Below are positions 36,274 to 45,295 of a stretch of DNA of 64,000 nucleotides, in pieces; the stretch's first letter is position 1; each line of letters begins with the position of its first letter. The DNA lies in contig NZ_CALFXI010000100.1 of assembly GCF_937958065.1 (NCBI RefSeq), positions 124,001 to 188,000 on the forward strand, written 5' to 3'. Origin of the DNA: an uncultured Steroidobacter sp. GTDB lineage: Bacteria > Pseudomonadota > Gammaproteobacteria > Steroidobacterales > Steroidobacteraceae. Below the pieces are notes generated by a model. The model was not told the origin of the DNA. It saw only the letters and a program-made list of their open reading frames with translations, and did no database searches. A program made the translations under genes and the position numbers.

Positions 36274-37212
36274 ATGAAGAAATGGGCCCCGCTGCTGTGG
36301 ATTCCGATGCTCGCGCTGGCCGGCTGGGTGCTGGCCGATCGGCTCGAAAGCATCGATTTCGGTGAGGTCAAGCAGCAGCTGCTGGCGCAGCCGCACGCCA
36401 CCGTCATGCTCGGCGTGCTGTTCAGCGCGGGCGTCTATGCATTGGTTGGAATTTACGAAGGCATCGCCGTGCGGATGGCAAGCGGACGCGCGATGTACGC
36501 GGCCGCGTTTCGAACCGCGATCATTTCCAACCCGATCGGGCGCGCCATCGGTCTCGCGCTGGTCAGTGGCGGCGCTTTGCGTTATCGCATGTATGCAGCG
36601 GTCGGCCTGTCGGCGCGCGAAGTCGCGACAGTCGTCGTGCTCGCCGCCATGCCTTATTTCTTCAGTGTCGGCTGGCTGGTCGATCTGTCACTGCTACTCA
36701 ATGCCGAAACGGCGGCCCAGGCGCTGCGACTTTCCACCGGCACGGTGCTGCTGCTCGGCGTGATCGGCCTGGCCAAGGACATCGGCTGGCTGATCTTCGT
36801 CATCCGCCGCAAGACGCCGCTGGTGATACGTGGACAAACGCTGCCGGTACCCACGTTTCGCGACACCTCGTTGCAGCTGATCATCGGGCTGGCGCAGATC
36901 TCGCTGATGACGGGCATTCTTTATCTGTTCATGCCGGCGGAGCTGAACATGAGCTGGCCGGCATTCATCGCGATCTACTGCATCGCCTTCATCGCCGGCC
37001 AGCTCAGCAATGTCCCGGCCGGGCTGGGGGTGCTGGAAGCGGCGCTGCTATTGATGTTGCCGCAGGTACCGCCCTCGAAACTGCTCGGCGCCGTGCTGGC
37101 CTATCGCGCGGTGTTTGAAATCCTGCCGCTGCTGGTCGCGCTGGGCTTGCTGCTGCTGTTCGAATCGACCAGCGCCAGCGGCCTGCTGCGCCGCCGGCTG
37201 CTGCGTCGGTAG
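36274..37212 (+). CDS. Lysylphosphatidylglycerol synthase/flippase-like transmembrane protein
   Basis: A 312-residue integral membrane protein with about eight helices, of the UPF0104/MprF-flippase-like family. The conserved segment IISNPIGRAIGLALVSGGALRYRMYAAVG is near residues 88-115 (given here in part: GGALRYRMY), and FIAGQLSNVPAGLGVLEA is near 245-265. It has only the membrane domain; the MprF aminoacyltransferase domain is absent. Stand-alone members flip lipids or support polyprenyl-linked transport. The upstream spacer lacks a clear ribosome-binding site, so the start is moderately sure. It converges with the GMC operon 3 bp later. Confidence 0.8.
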   Translation: MKKWAPLLWIPMLALAGWVLADRLESIDFGEVKQQLLAQPHATVMLGVLFSAGVYALVGIYEGIAVRMASGRAMYAAAFRTAIISNPIGRAIGLALVSGGALRYRMYAAVGLSAREVATVVVLAAMPYFFSVGWLVDLSLLLNAETAAQALRLSTGTVLLLGVIGLAKDIGWLIFVIRRKTPLVIRGQTLPVPTFRDTSLQLIIGLAQISLMTGILYLFMPAELNMSWPAFIAIYCIAFIAGQLSNVPAGLGVLEAALLLMLPQVPPSKLLGAVLAYRAVFEILPLLVALGLLLLFESTSASGLLRRRLLRR

Positions 37213-37215
37213 CGA

Positions 37216-37851
37216 TCAGAGCCGCCCCATCGCTTCCTGCGCCCAGGCCCTGCCGTTGCCCGCTTCAGCCACCGGCACGCAGGCCTGATAGCTCCCGGGC
37301 ACGGCAACGTACTGCAAGACTTGCGTGGCGCCGACTTCCGAACAGAAAAAGCCCAGCAGCGTCAGCTCACGGGTCATGAGAATGAACGGACGCTGCAGAT
37401 TCTTCGGGCGCGGATCGTAGGCCAGCTCGGTTGCGATGGCCTCGTCGTTGAATTTCTGCACCTGTTCGGTCTGTTGAGCTTTGCTCAGCTCGACGAACGG
37501 CTTGCCATGCGCCTGGCGCGCGGCATCGTCGAATTCCTGCAAGCCCGCCAGATAACGATCGCGATCCCCCTGCTCGTAGACGTCTTTGAGCATGGTGTCG
37601 ATGAACCCGGGCACGCCCGCATCCTTGGCGCCCGGCGTCTTGGTGCGCGGAATGATGATCTCCGCGACCTCGGCCACGATCGCGCCCTGTTCCTTGCTGA
37701 AGAACACGGGCTGCCAGCTCGACGCTTCCGGTTTGGGCGAGCAGCCATTGAGCAGACCGAGCACGGCGGGCGCCGAGATCGCGCCGCCCATCAGATAGGC
37801 GACTCGCTGCAACACCTGACGACGATTCATGTTCATGCTGTCCAGACTCAT
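37216..37851 (-). CDS. Gluconate 2-dehydrogenase subunit 3 family protein
   Basis: A 211-residue small subunit. The N-terminus has a twin-arginine-like NRRQVLQ (residues 9-15) and then LLNGC (Cys37), so it is both Tat-type and possibly lipidated. The body matches the gluconate 2-dehydrogenase subunit 3 domain (about 45-190, with EIIIPRTKTPGAKDAGVPGFID). In known FAD-linked sugar dehydrogenases this subunit carries the flavoprotein across the membrane by the Tat pathway. It follows the GMC flavoprotein in gene order by 8 bp. A third, cytochrome c subunit usually completes the complex but is missing here. Confidence 0.88.
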   Translation of the reverse strand: MSLDSMNMNRRQVLQRVAYLMGGAISAPAVLGLLNGCSPKPEASSWQPVFFSKEQGAIVAEVAEIIIPRTKTPGAKDAGVPGFIDTMLKDVYEQGDRDRYLAGLQEFDDAARQAHGKPFVELSKAQQTEQVQKFNDEAIATELAYDPRPKNLQRPFILMTRELTLLGFFCSEVGATQVLQYVAVPGSYQACVPVAEAGNGRAWAQEAMGRL

Positions 37852-37859
37852 GACTCACC

Positions 37860-39545
37860 TCAGATGTTCATGCGCTTCAATTCTTCGACCGCGTGATTGC
37901 AGGCGCGCGCAGTCAAAGCCATGTAGGTCAGCGACGGGTTCTGGCACGCCGCGGAGGTCATGCACGAGCCGTCCGTGACATAGACGTTCTTGCAGGCGTG
38001 CACCTGATTCCACCCATTCAGCACCGACGTCTTTGGATCGCGCCCCATGCGCGCCGTGCCCATCTCGTGAATGCCCAGGCCGATGCCCATCTCGCGATCG
38101 TAGCTGCGCACGTTGCGATAACCCGCGGCTTCGAGCATTTCGGCCGCATCGTTCGCCATGTCCTTGCGCATCGCCAGCTCGTTCTGCCTGAGCACCGCAT
38201 CGAACGCCAGCACCGGCATGCCGTACTTGTCCTTCCTGGAGTGATCCAGGGTCACGCGGTTCTCGTGATACGGCAGGATTTCACCGAAACCGCCGAGGCC
38301 CATGTACCAGGGACCGGGCTCCGCCGCGCTCTCCTTCAACTTTTCGCCCAGCTTGGTATCGAGCATCAGCCCGGTCCAGCCACCGCGTGAAGCGCCGCCT
38401 TGATAGCCGAAGCCGCGCAGGTAATCGCGCTTATTCTTGCCGACGTTGCGGTATCGCGGGATGTAGATGCCGTTCGGGCGGCGACCGGTGTAGTACTTGT
38501 CATCGAAGCCGTCGACCATGGCGCGCGCGCCGACCTCGAGCTGGTGATCCATGATGTTGCAGCCGAGCTCGCCGCTGTCGTTGCCGAAGCCGTTCGGGAA
38601 GCGGCTGGAGACGGAGTTCATCATGATGTACGTCGAACCGAAGGTCGACGCGCACAGGAAGATGACTTTGGCAAAGAAGTCGGTCTGTTCCCGCGTCTCG
38701 GCGTCGAGCACGCGCACGCCGCTGGCCCGTCCTTTCTTCTCGTCGTAAATGATCTCGTAAACGATGGAATTCGGCCGCAGCGTCATGTTGCCGGTCTTCT
38801 CCGCAGCCGGCAGCGTGCTCGATTGGCTGCTGAAGTAGGCGCCGAACGGGCAGCCCCGGATGCACATGTTCCGGTACTGGCAGGTGCCACGCTGCGGGCT
38901 GTGCGCCAGCGGTGCCGTCAGGTGCGCAACGCGGCCAATCGTCATCTGCCGTCCCAGCTTGTCGGCCACCGCCTGTTTGAAATGTTTCTCGACGCAGTTC
39001 ATTTCCATCGGCGGCAGGAACTTGCCGTCGGGCAGCTGCGCGAAGCCCTCGTTCTGGCCGCTGACGCCGATGAACTGTTCGACATGGTCGTACCAGGGCG
39101 CGAGATCGTCGTAGCGGATCGGCCAGTCGACCGCGATCCCCTCCCTGGCATTGGCCTCGAAATCCATCGGGCTCCAGCGGTAGCTCTGCCGGCCCCACAT
39201 GATGGAGCGGCCGCCGACGTGATAGCCGCGAATCCAGTCGAAGCGTTGCTTCTCGGTATAGGGGAACTCGGTGTCGTCGACCCACCAGTGCTTGGTCGCC
39301 TGCGTGACCGCGTAACCGCTGCGGGCAGCGGTTTCGTGACGCCTCAATTCCTCGGCCGTAGCCCGCCCCGCATATGGGAAGTCCCACATGTCGGTGGTTG
39401 CAGTGGGATAGTCCTGGACGTGCCGGATCATGCGCCCGCGATCCAGGACCAGCGTCTTCAATCCCTTTTCGGTCAGCTCCTTGGCCGCCCAGCCGCCACT
39501 GATGCCGGTGCCGACGACAATGGCGTCGTAGGTGTTCTGGTTCAT
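37860..39545 (-). CDS. GMC-family FAD oxidoreductase (sugar/alcohol dehydrogenase)
   Basis: A 561-residue flavoprotein. The FAD Rossmann motif GTGISGGWAAKEL is at about 12-24, a Cys-rich stretch CQYRNMCIRGCPFGA lies in the middle, and the C-terminal GMC motif around HEMGTARMG and NPSLTYMALTARA holds the catalytic histidine. The cysteines may bind a small iron-sulfur cluster, as in FAD-glucose dehydrogenase, but this is inference. It has no signal peptide and probably rides with the Tat-exported small subunit encoded next. A LacI-type palindrome lies 55 bp upstream. The likely substrate is a sugar, gluconate-like acid or polyol, oxidised on the periplasmic side. Confidence 0.88.
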   Translation of the reverse strand: MNQNTYDAIVVGTGISGGWAAKELTEKGLKTLVLDRGRMIRHVQDYPTATTDMWDFPYAGRATAEELRRHETAARSGYAVTQATKHWWVDDTEFPYTEKQRFDWIRGYHVGGRSIMWGRQSYRWSPMDFEANAREGIAVDWPIRYDDLAPWYDHVEQFIGVSGQNEGFAQLPDGKFLPPMEMNCVEKHFKQAVADKLGRQMTIGRVAHLTAPLAHSPQRGTCQYRNMCIRGCPFGAYFSSQSSTLPAAEKTGNMTLRPNSIVYEIIYDEKKGRASGVRVLDAETREQTDFFAKVIFLCASTFGSTYIMMNSVSSRFPNGFGNDSGELGCNIMDHQLEVGARAMVDGFDDKYYTGRRPNGIYIPRYRNVGKNKRDYLRGFGYQGGASRGGWTGLMLDTKLGEKLKESAAEPGPWYMGLGGFGEILPYHENRVTLDHSRKDKYGMPVLAFDAVLRQNELAMRKDMANDAAEMLEAAGYRNVRSYDREMGIGLGIHEMGTARMGRDPKTSVLNGWNQVHACKNVYVTDGSCMTSAACQNPSLTYMALTARACNHAVEELKRMNI

Positions 39546-39599
39546 CCAACCCCCTCGCTCCGCCGTGGTGGCGGTCGAATCTATCGCTTAGTTACCGAG

Positions 39600-39613
39600 T
39601 GTAACCGGTTGCA
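39600..39613. promoter_or_regulatory. LacI/GntR-like operator upstream of the GMC operon
   Basis: TGTAACC|GGTTGCA is a 14-bp palindrome with one mismatch and a CCGG centre, like the sites bound by gluconate/ketogluconate LacI-family regulators. It sits 55 bp upstream of the GMC start. The regulator is not encoded here. Confidence 0.5.
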
Positions 39614-39664
39614 TTGGTCCGCAGTATGCATCGCCGCACGGCCCGCTGGCGAGTGAATTGTCAG

Positions 39665-41008
39665 TCAATACGTGGGCGCGCCGGGTCGAGCCGCGCTGCC
39701 AGGCCGTTGCATCAACCAATAGACCGGCAGCCCTGCCGCGAACAGCGCGAGGCTCCACCAGAACGCCTCGGCACCGGCACCGAACAGCGTCCACAGCGAA
39801 TACACCGATGCGAGCGTCGCGATTAGCAAGAAGGGCGACAGTCGCCGGCCCGCCGACCCCAGCGAGCCGTCCCAGCAGAGCTTGAGCGCGGCCAGGGCAC
39901 AACACAGGTACATGACCAGATAAGTCGAGGTCGCGATCAGGATGATGAAGGTGAACACCTGCACCATGGAGCGACTGTAATTCATCGATACCAGCGTGGT
40001 GAGCAGCAGGCTCGTGATCAGCAGCGACGCGCCGGGCGTGCCATGCCGCGACTCGCGAGCGAACACCTTTGGAAACACACCCTCATTGGCCAGCACGCGC
40101 GGCATCTCCGCCTGCAGCAGGATCCAGCCGTTGAGCGCGCCGAAACCGCTGATGAATGCGAACAGCGCCAGCGTGCTTGCAATGCCCTCTCCCCAGAACA
40201 TTCGGATCACATCGGCGAGCGGCGCACTGGAGTCCGCGAGCTGCGAGCCCGGCAGCAGCAAAACGACGATCGAACAAGTCAGGATGTAGATGACTGCTGC
40301 GACCAGCGTGCCCCAGAGAGTTGCGAGCGGCACGTTGCGCTCTGGATTGTCCACAACGCGCGCCGGCACCGTGGCGGACTCCAAGCCGAGAAACGCCCAT
40401 AGCGTCAGAATCGCGGACGCATTGATGGCTGACAGGGAGAACGACGGTGGTGCGGCTTGGATGACCGATGCATCGGCTGTCATCAACAACCACACCCCCA
40501 ATGCGATGATCGCGACCAGCGGCAGCAACTTCAGCACGGTCGTGACGATCTGCAGCCCGCCGACCTCGCGCGCGCCCCGCCAGTTCACATAGGTCAGCAC
40601 CCAGATGATCACGCAGGAAGCGAGCGCTGGCGCGCCCGGCGTATGTTTGATCCACGGAATCAGTTCGGCGAGATAGGCAACGGTCGCGATCGCAATGGCC
40701 GCATTGCCCACCCATGCGCCTATCCAGTAGCCCCACGCGGTGAGGAACCCGACCCGGTTTCCGAAGGCGATGCGCGCATAAACATACGGCCCGCCGGCCT
40801 TCGGAAACAGCTTCGCGAGCCGAGCAAAGACCACCGCCAGCGCGACGGCGCCACCCGCAGTGATGAGCCAACCGAAGATGCTGTTCAGACCGTACGGCGC
40901 CAGCGACGCGGGCAACAGATAAACCCCGGACCCGACCACATTGCCGATCACCAGCGCCAGGCACATCCAGAAGCCCATTCGACGCCGCGGCAACGGGCTG
41001 GCGCTCAT
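39665..41008 (-). CDS. APC family amino acid permease
   Basis: A 447-residue, twelve-helix inner-membrane permease. The first helix has the APC substrate-binding motif GNVVGSGVYLLPASLAPYG, followed by FARLAKLFPKAGGPYVYAR, as in AdiC/PotE-like basic amino acid exchangers and related amino acid/polyamine carriers. The start at MSASPLPRRR has AGGA seven bases upstream; a 52-residue upstream extension was rejected. It follows the cupin gene after 44 bp on the same strand, so it may be the last gene of that operon. The substrate is not determinable. Confidence 0.87.
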   Translation of the reverse strand: MSASPLPRRRMGFWMCLALVIGNVVGSGVYLLPASLAPYGLNSIFGWLITAGGAVALAVVFARLAKLFPKAGGPYVYARIAFGNRVGFLTAWGYWIGAWVGNAAIAIATVAYLAELIPWIKHTPGAPALASCVIIWVLTYVNWRGAREVGGLQIVTTVLKLLPLVAIIALGVWLLMTADASVIQAAPPSFSLSAINASAILTLWAFLGLESATVPARVVDNPERNVPLATLWGTLVAAVIYILTCSIVVLLLPGSQLADSSAPLADVIRMFWGEGIASTLALFAFISGFGALNGWILLQAEMPRVLANEGVFPKVFARESRHGTPGASLLITSLLLTTLVSMNYSRSMVQVFTFIILIATSTYLVMYLCCALAALKLCWDGSLGSAGRRLSPFLLIATLASVYSLWTLFGAGAEAFWWSLALFAAGLPVYWLMQRPGSAARPGAPTY

Positions 41009-41052
41009 GACTAGGTCCTGTGCGCACTCATTGAAGCGTTGATCCCAACCAC

Positions 41053-41526
41053 CTACAGCAACGCCGAGTATCGGGACAGCTCCCCGACGAAGTGCGCACG
41101 ATGGTCGGGCAGGTCGGCGGTGAACTTGAATCCTGAAAACTCGAAGCCCGGACTGACGGTGCAACCGACCAGCGAATACTCGCCCAGGCTGCGCGCAGCC
41201 TGCCAGACACCGGAAGGAATGACGCCCACTGGCCGCGCATCCTCGGCAGAGGCATGAAGCAAGTGGCGATTCAGTTGGCGTGACTTCGGATCGTAGGCCA
41301 GCAACTCGAGGGGCGCGCCGCCGTAGAAATGCCAGATCTCATCGGCGTCGACGACGTGCCAGCGACTGAGCTGTTCACGTTCCAGCAGGTAATAAATCGC
41401 CGTAGTCGCGCTGCGTGACTCGGCGCCGCGTTGAATCCGATCGGTGGAGCGATAGATCTCGCGATACCACCCGCCCTCCGGATGTGGAGCGAGCTGCAGC
41501 GCCTGAATCAGGTCCTTGGCAGTCAT
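41053..41526 (-). CDS. Cupin_5 (DUF985) domain protein
   Basis: A 157-residue single-domain cupin. The DUF985 pattern is clear: HPEGGWYREIYRS near residues 15-27, then SRWHVVDADEIWHFYGG with likely metal or ligand-binding histidines, and VGCTVSPGFEFSGF near the C-terminus. Its ATG overlaps the MFS stop by four bases, so it is coupled to that gene. The function of the family is unknown; the fold resembles sugar-nucleotide epimerases and isomerases. Confidence 0.85.
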   Translation of the reverse strand: MTAKDLIQALQLAPHPEGGWYREIYRSTDRIQRGAESRSATTAIYYLLEREQLSRWHVVDADEIWHFYGGAPLELLAYDPKSRQLNRHLLHASAEDARPVGVIPSGVWQAARSLGEYSLVGCTVSPGFEFSGFKFTADLPDHRAHFVGELSRYSALL

Positions 41527-42692
41527 GACCGCAACATACTGCGCGACGCCATCAGCAGCAACATCGAGAACGCAGCCAGCACCGCGGCGGTGATGAAGGT
41601 CGCGGCCGGACCGCTCGCTTGCCACATGATTCCCGCGATCACGCTGGCCATGAGCAACAGCAGCCCCCGCATGAGATTGAATACACCGAAGGCCGTGCCA
41701 CGCAGCTCGGCTGGCGCGGCGTCCGCGATCATCGCGGTGAACACGCCTTCGGTCAGCCCCATGTGCAGCCCCCAAAGCGCGACGCCCAACAATACGACCG
41801 CGGCATCGTGGGCGCCGGCGAGCAGCAAATTCGCCAGCACCAGCACCACGGCCCCCAGCATCAAGAGATGATGACGCGGCATGCGATCCGCCAGCACTCC
41901 GGCGGGATACGCGGACAACATGTAAGCGACGTTCATGATCACCAGGATGAGCGGCGTCCACGTGATGCTCAACCCGATGTCGGCGCCGCGCAGGATCAGA
42001 AATGCTTCGGAGAAACGAGCCAGCGTGAAGAACGTCGCGATGGTTGCAATCACCCAGAACGCCTTCGGCAGATCGCGCGGACGCAGCTCCACGACCCGCT
42101 TCTGCATGGGCTTGAGATGGGGCGGCTCTTGCACCGCGAACCACAGAATCGCGACCGCGATGAGTGCCGGAATGACGGCGATCCAGAAGACCGCGCGAAC
42201 GTCGTTCGCCAGCATCATCAGCAGAACGATCGCGAGCAGCGGCCCGGCGAACGCGCCGACGGTGTCCAACGACTGCCGCAATCCATAAGCAGCGCCGCGC
42301 TGTTCCGGCGTCGTGTAGTCGGCAACCAATGCGTCGCGCGGCGCGCCGCGAATTCCTTTGCCGATACGATCGATACACCGCGCAGCAAAGACCGTGACGG
42401 CACTGCCCGCGAGCGGAAACAGCGGCTTGGTAATCGCCGCCAGACCGTAACCAAGCAGCGCCAGCGATTTGCGCTTACCCCACCGGTCGGACAGCGCGCC
42501 CGAAAACACTTTCACGACATTGGCCGTAGCTTCGGCGACGCCTTCGATCACGCCAAGCCAGATCGTGCCGGCGCCGAGCGTGCCGACCACGAACACCGGC
42601 AGCAACGCGTGGATCATCTCCGAAGAAACATCCATGAACAGGCTGACCAGACCGAGCGCCCAGACGCCGGCAGGGAGCGGCCTGCGTTGCAC
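41523..42692 (-). CDS. MFS transporter
   Basis: A 389-residue, twelve-helix major facilitator. The N-terminal helix SLFMDVSSEMIHALLPVFV and the 2-3 loop GALSDRWGKRKSLAL, then CIDRIGKGIRGAPRDALVAD, are the hallmarks of a widespread drug/metabolite MFS group in proteobacteria. It starts 3 bp after the META-domain lipoprotein stop and overlaps the cupin start, forming a META-MFS-cupin operon. Export of a toxic compound would fit, but no substrate is known. Confidence 0.87.
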   Translation of the reverse strand: MQRRPLPAGVWALGLVSLFMDVSSEMIHALLPVFVVGTLGAGTIWLGVIEGVAEATANVVKVFSGALSDRWGKRKSLALLGYGLAAITKPLFPLAGSAVTVFAARCIDRIGKGIRGAPRDALVADYTTPEQRGAAYGLRQSLDTVGAFAGPLLAIVLLMMLANDVRAVFWIAVIPALIAVAILWFAVQEPPHLKPMQKRVVELRPRDLPKAFWVIATIATFFTLARFSEAFLILRGADIGLSITWTPLILVIMNVAYMLSAYPAGVLADRMPRHHLLMLGAVVLVLANLLLAGAHDAAVVLLGVALWGLHMGLTEGVFTAMIADAAPAELRGTAFGVFNLMRGLLLLMASVIAGIMWQASGPAATFITAAVLAAFSMLLLMASRSMLRS

Positions 42693-42695
42693 GAG

Positions 42696-43148
42696 TCAAA
42701 GGTTCCGGGCTTCGAAACGTGCCACCGGCACCTGCTGAGCATTCAGCAGCTCCAGCTGCGAGCCGGTGATGCGCCAGCCCGCCGTCGCTTTCATCGCGTC
42801 GACCAGTGCGGTCTCGATCGGGAGGTCCGGGCAGAACATGCGCGTCGTGATCAGATCGCCAAAGCTGAGCTGCGCGCCGGTCTGTTCGTATGTCGTCGAG
42901 AGCCGGTTGCAGCCGGCGTGTCCGACCACGCTGCGATCGGCGGAATTGAGCGCGATGTATGGCTCTCGGCCACCTTCGCTGAGTGTCACGGGCTTGTCGC
43001 CGACCTGCACCAGCGCCCAGCGCGTGCCCGCCAGTTCGTGCGTCACCTGGTCGGTTCGATTCGATGCGGAAGGTTGCGGCTCATTGCTATTACATGCCGT
43101 CATCGTCAGCAGCACGGCGATGATTGCAGCGTATCTGGCTCGGCCCAT
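42696..43148 (-). CDS. META-domain lipoprotein (HslJ-like)
   Basis: A 150-residue lipoprotein: signal with lipobox TMTAC (Cys19), a short Ser/Asn-rich linker, and one META domain (about residues 40-145) with GTRWALVQV, GHAGCNRLSTTYEQTGAQLSFGD and TRMFC motifs, as in HslJ. HslJ-type proteins are linked to novobiocin and heat resistance in E. coli. It leads an operon with an MFS transporter and a cupin, so an envelope-stress or drug-response role is plausible but unproven. Confidence 0.87.
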   Translation of the reverse strand: MGRARYAAIIAVLLTMTACNSNEPQPSASNRTDQVTHELAGTRWALVQVGDKPVTLSEGGREPYIALNSADRSVVGHAGCNRLSTTYEQTGAQLSFGDLITTRMFCPDLPIETALVDAMKATAGWRITGSQLELLNAQQVPVARFEARNL

Positions 43149-43238
43149 GTCTGCGGCGCCTCGCTGGAGGATTCACGGCGCCTGAAAATACAACCTCGCC
43201 CGACCGGCGTCGAGCCGCACGCTCGCGTATCGATCGGT

Positions 43239-43988
43239 TCAGCCCCGACCGATGTATGGCATGGCCGTGGCCATCACCGTCATGAACTGCACGTTGGTCT
43301 CGAGCGGCAGACCGGCCATGTAGGCGATGGCTTCGCCCACATGATCGACCGGCATGGTCGGCTCCGCCAGCAGCGAGCCGTTGGCCTGAATGACGCCGGT
43401 GGAGATCTTGCTCACCATGCTGGTCGCGGCATTGCCGATGTCGATCTGCCCGCAGGCGATGTTGTGCTTGCGGCCATCGAGGGACAACGACTTGGTCAAG
43501 CCCGTAATGGCGTGCTTGGTCGCGGTGTACGGCGCCGAGTTCGGCCTCGGCGCATGCGCGGAGATCGAGCCATTGTTGATGATCCTGCCACCTTGCGGTG
43601 TTTGATCTTTCATGACGCGGTACGCGGCTTGCGCGACCAGGAACGCACCGGTCAGATTCACTGCGACGACGGCATCCCACTGCTGAGGGGTGAGCTCTTC
43701 GAACGGCACCGGCGGCGCACTGGCGCCCGCATTGTTGAACAACACATCGACGCGCCCGTAAGCCGCCTTCGTTTTCTCGAACAGCTGAGCGACTGAATCG
43801 GGCTGAGTCACGTCCGTCGGAATCGCGAGCATGTCGGCGCCGCCGGCCAGCGATGCCGTCTCGTTCAAGGTCTGCAGATTGCGACCGGCGAGCACGACTG
43901 CAAAATTCCGCTTCACCAGCGCGAGCGCGGCGTTCCGCCCTATGCCACTGCCGGCACCCGTCACGACCGCAATCTTTTTCTGGTCCAT
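43239..43988 (-). CDS. Short-chain dehydrogenase/reductase
   Basis: A 249-residue NAD(P)-dependent SDR. The cofactor motif TGAGSGIG is at about 11-18, NNAGAS near 88-93, the catalytic serine in NNGSISAHAP and the YxxxK pair in YTATKHA around 160. The last third, with MVSKISTGV and METN-like segment LETNVQFMTVM, is typical of a common classical SDR subgroup. It begins 3 bp after the DenD-like gene, so both probably act on the same sugar acid or hydroxy acid. Confidence 0.88.
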   Translation of the reverse strand: MDQKKIAVVTGAGSGIGRNAALALVKRNFAVVLAGRNLQTLNETASLAGGADMLAIPTDVTQPDSVAQLFEKTKAAYGRVDVLFNNAGASAPPVPFEELTPQQWDAVVAVNLTGAFLVAQAAYRVMKDQTPQGGRIINNGSISAHAPRPNSAPYTATKHAITGLTKSLSLDGRKHNIACGQIDIGNAATSMVSKISTGVIQANGSLLAEPTMPVDHVGEAIAYMAGLPLETNVQFMTVMATAMPYIGRG

Positions 43989-43991
43989 GGC

Positions 43992-44972
43992 TTACTCGAG
44001 GTAGTCGCTGATGTACGCGCGGATGATGTCATCGACGTTCTCATCCCGCGGGAACCCGAGCGCCGCCGCACGTGTCGCCAGCATCTGCTCGGGCCAGGCC
44101 GATATTACCTTCATGACAAAGGGATCGGGCTGCTCGGTGATGGCGCCGAGCTTCCGGTCGCGAGCGACTCGCCGCAAGCTTTCGATCATCTCGCCGACGG
44201 TTACCGTCAGCGTGGGCAGATTGATCGAACGATCGGCCCCGAGCCTTGCGCCATCGACTGCATGCAGCGCGAGCAATCCCTCGATGACGGTGCGATAACC
44301 GATTGCTGCCACCTTGGTCGTGAACGGCACCGGGCACACATAGTCTTCACCATTCAGCGGCTCGCGCAGCACGCCACTCGCGAAACCCGAAGCCGCCCGG
44401 TTCGGCGCGCCCGGTCGCACGATCACGAAACCCAGGCGCGCACTGCGGCCGTCGATGAACCCTTTGCGGGTGTAGTCATTGACCAACAGCTCGCCGATCG
44501 CCTTCGTCATCCCATAGGTCGTCTGTGGAATGTGGCGCGTGGGGTCATCCACCTCGCGCAATACGCCGTCGCCGCCGTACACGGCCAGCGAGCTGGTGAA
44601 CACATATCTAGGGCGGGAACCAAGCGCAGTCAGCGCGTCGAGCAAGTACCTGTGACCGTCCAGGTTCACGCGCATCGCCAGGTCGAAATCCTGCTCCGCG
44701 CCAGCGCTGACGACCGAAGCCAGATGGAAGACCGCGATGTCGGGGCGATCGATCAGCCCGGTCACGGTGGCCCGATCGGCGATGTCGCCTTCCACCAGCT
44801 TGATGCGTGGATCGGCGACGGTGAAATCGGCTGGGAGGCGGCTGTCGAACAGCATCAGCTCGCTCACTGCCCGGCGCTCACCCGAGGGCGCGACCAATGT
44901 CCCCTGTTTGAGTATGCGCGCGGCCAGCCGCTGACCGAGAAATCCCGTGCCGCCCGTGATCACCACTTTCAT
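43992..44972 (-). CDS. NAD-dependent epimerase/dehydratase, D-erythronate dehydrogenase-like
   Basis: A 326-residue extended SDR. The Rossmann motif GGTGFLGQRLA is at the N-terminus and the YxxxK pair is in TYGMTKAIGELL. ARLGFVIVRPGAPNRAASGF and FPRDENVDDIIRAYI are characteristic of DenD (D-erythronate dehydrogenase), as I remember the family. A 73-residue upstream extension was rejected because GAGGG lies eight bases before ATG 44972. The usual partners of denD (OtnK kinase, OtnC, OtnI) are absent; a classical SDR follows instead. The substrate is therefore only suggested. Confidence 0.8.
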   Translation of the reverse strand: MKVVITGGTGFLGQRLAARILKQGTLVAPSGERRAVSELMLFDSRLPADFTVADPRIKLVEGDIADRATVTGLIDRPDIAVFHLASVVSAGAEQDFDLAMRVNLDGHRYLLDALTALGSRPRYVFTSSLAVYGGDGVLREVDDPTRHIPQTTYGMTKAIGELLVNDYTRKGFIDGRSARLGFVIVRPGAPNRAASGFASGVLREPLNGEDYVCPVPFTTKVAAIGYRTVIEGLLALHAVDGARLGADRSINLPTLTVTVGEMIESLRRVARDRKLGAITEQPDPFVMKVISAWPEQMLATRAAALGFPRDENVDDIIRAYISDYLE

Positions 44973-45295
44973 GGATGCACCCTCGCCTGTCGATCGCGAC
45001 CTCGCTGTCGCATGCACGATGAGTTTAAGTGACGGTGGATCGTGAATTCTTGCTAAAACAGGCCGGCAGCGCCCGCCAGCGCTCGCGTGAACGTGACTGC
45101 ATCGCACCCTCCGCGGGACGAGAAATACGCGGCAGTATGCGTTTGCCAAGCTGATGCTTGGCTTGGGGACCGAAGCAGGTGGCCATGTCAACGCCGACGG
45201 GCATGGCGGAAAATGAATAAGGCGTTCCCCGAAAATGTTGGGACTGCGGACTGGTCGCCTCTTTTGGCCACCCTGTACTTCTTATACTGCCGGTT
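44973..45295. other. 323-bp divergent intergenic region
   Basis: No gene is supported here. It must carry the promoter of the DenD-like/SDR operon on the minus strand and the promoter of the small orphan gene on the plus strand. A perfect hairpin GCCAAGC-TGAT-GCTTGGC lies at 45145-45162. Nothing else is recognised. Confidence 0.5.
45283..45288 (+). promoter_or_regulatory. -10 box directly before the orphan gene (leaderless candidate)
   Basis: TATACT ends seven bases before the ATG at 45296, so transcription should begin at about the start codon. No ribosome-binding site is present. TTGGCC at 45264-45269 is a poor, too-close -35 candidate. Confidence 0.4.

Noticed and set aside
41009..41164. 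52-residue N-terminal extension of the APC permease
   Set aside because: It overlaps the cupin gene and is not membrane-like; AGGA supports the start at 41008.
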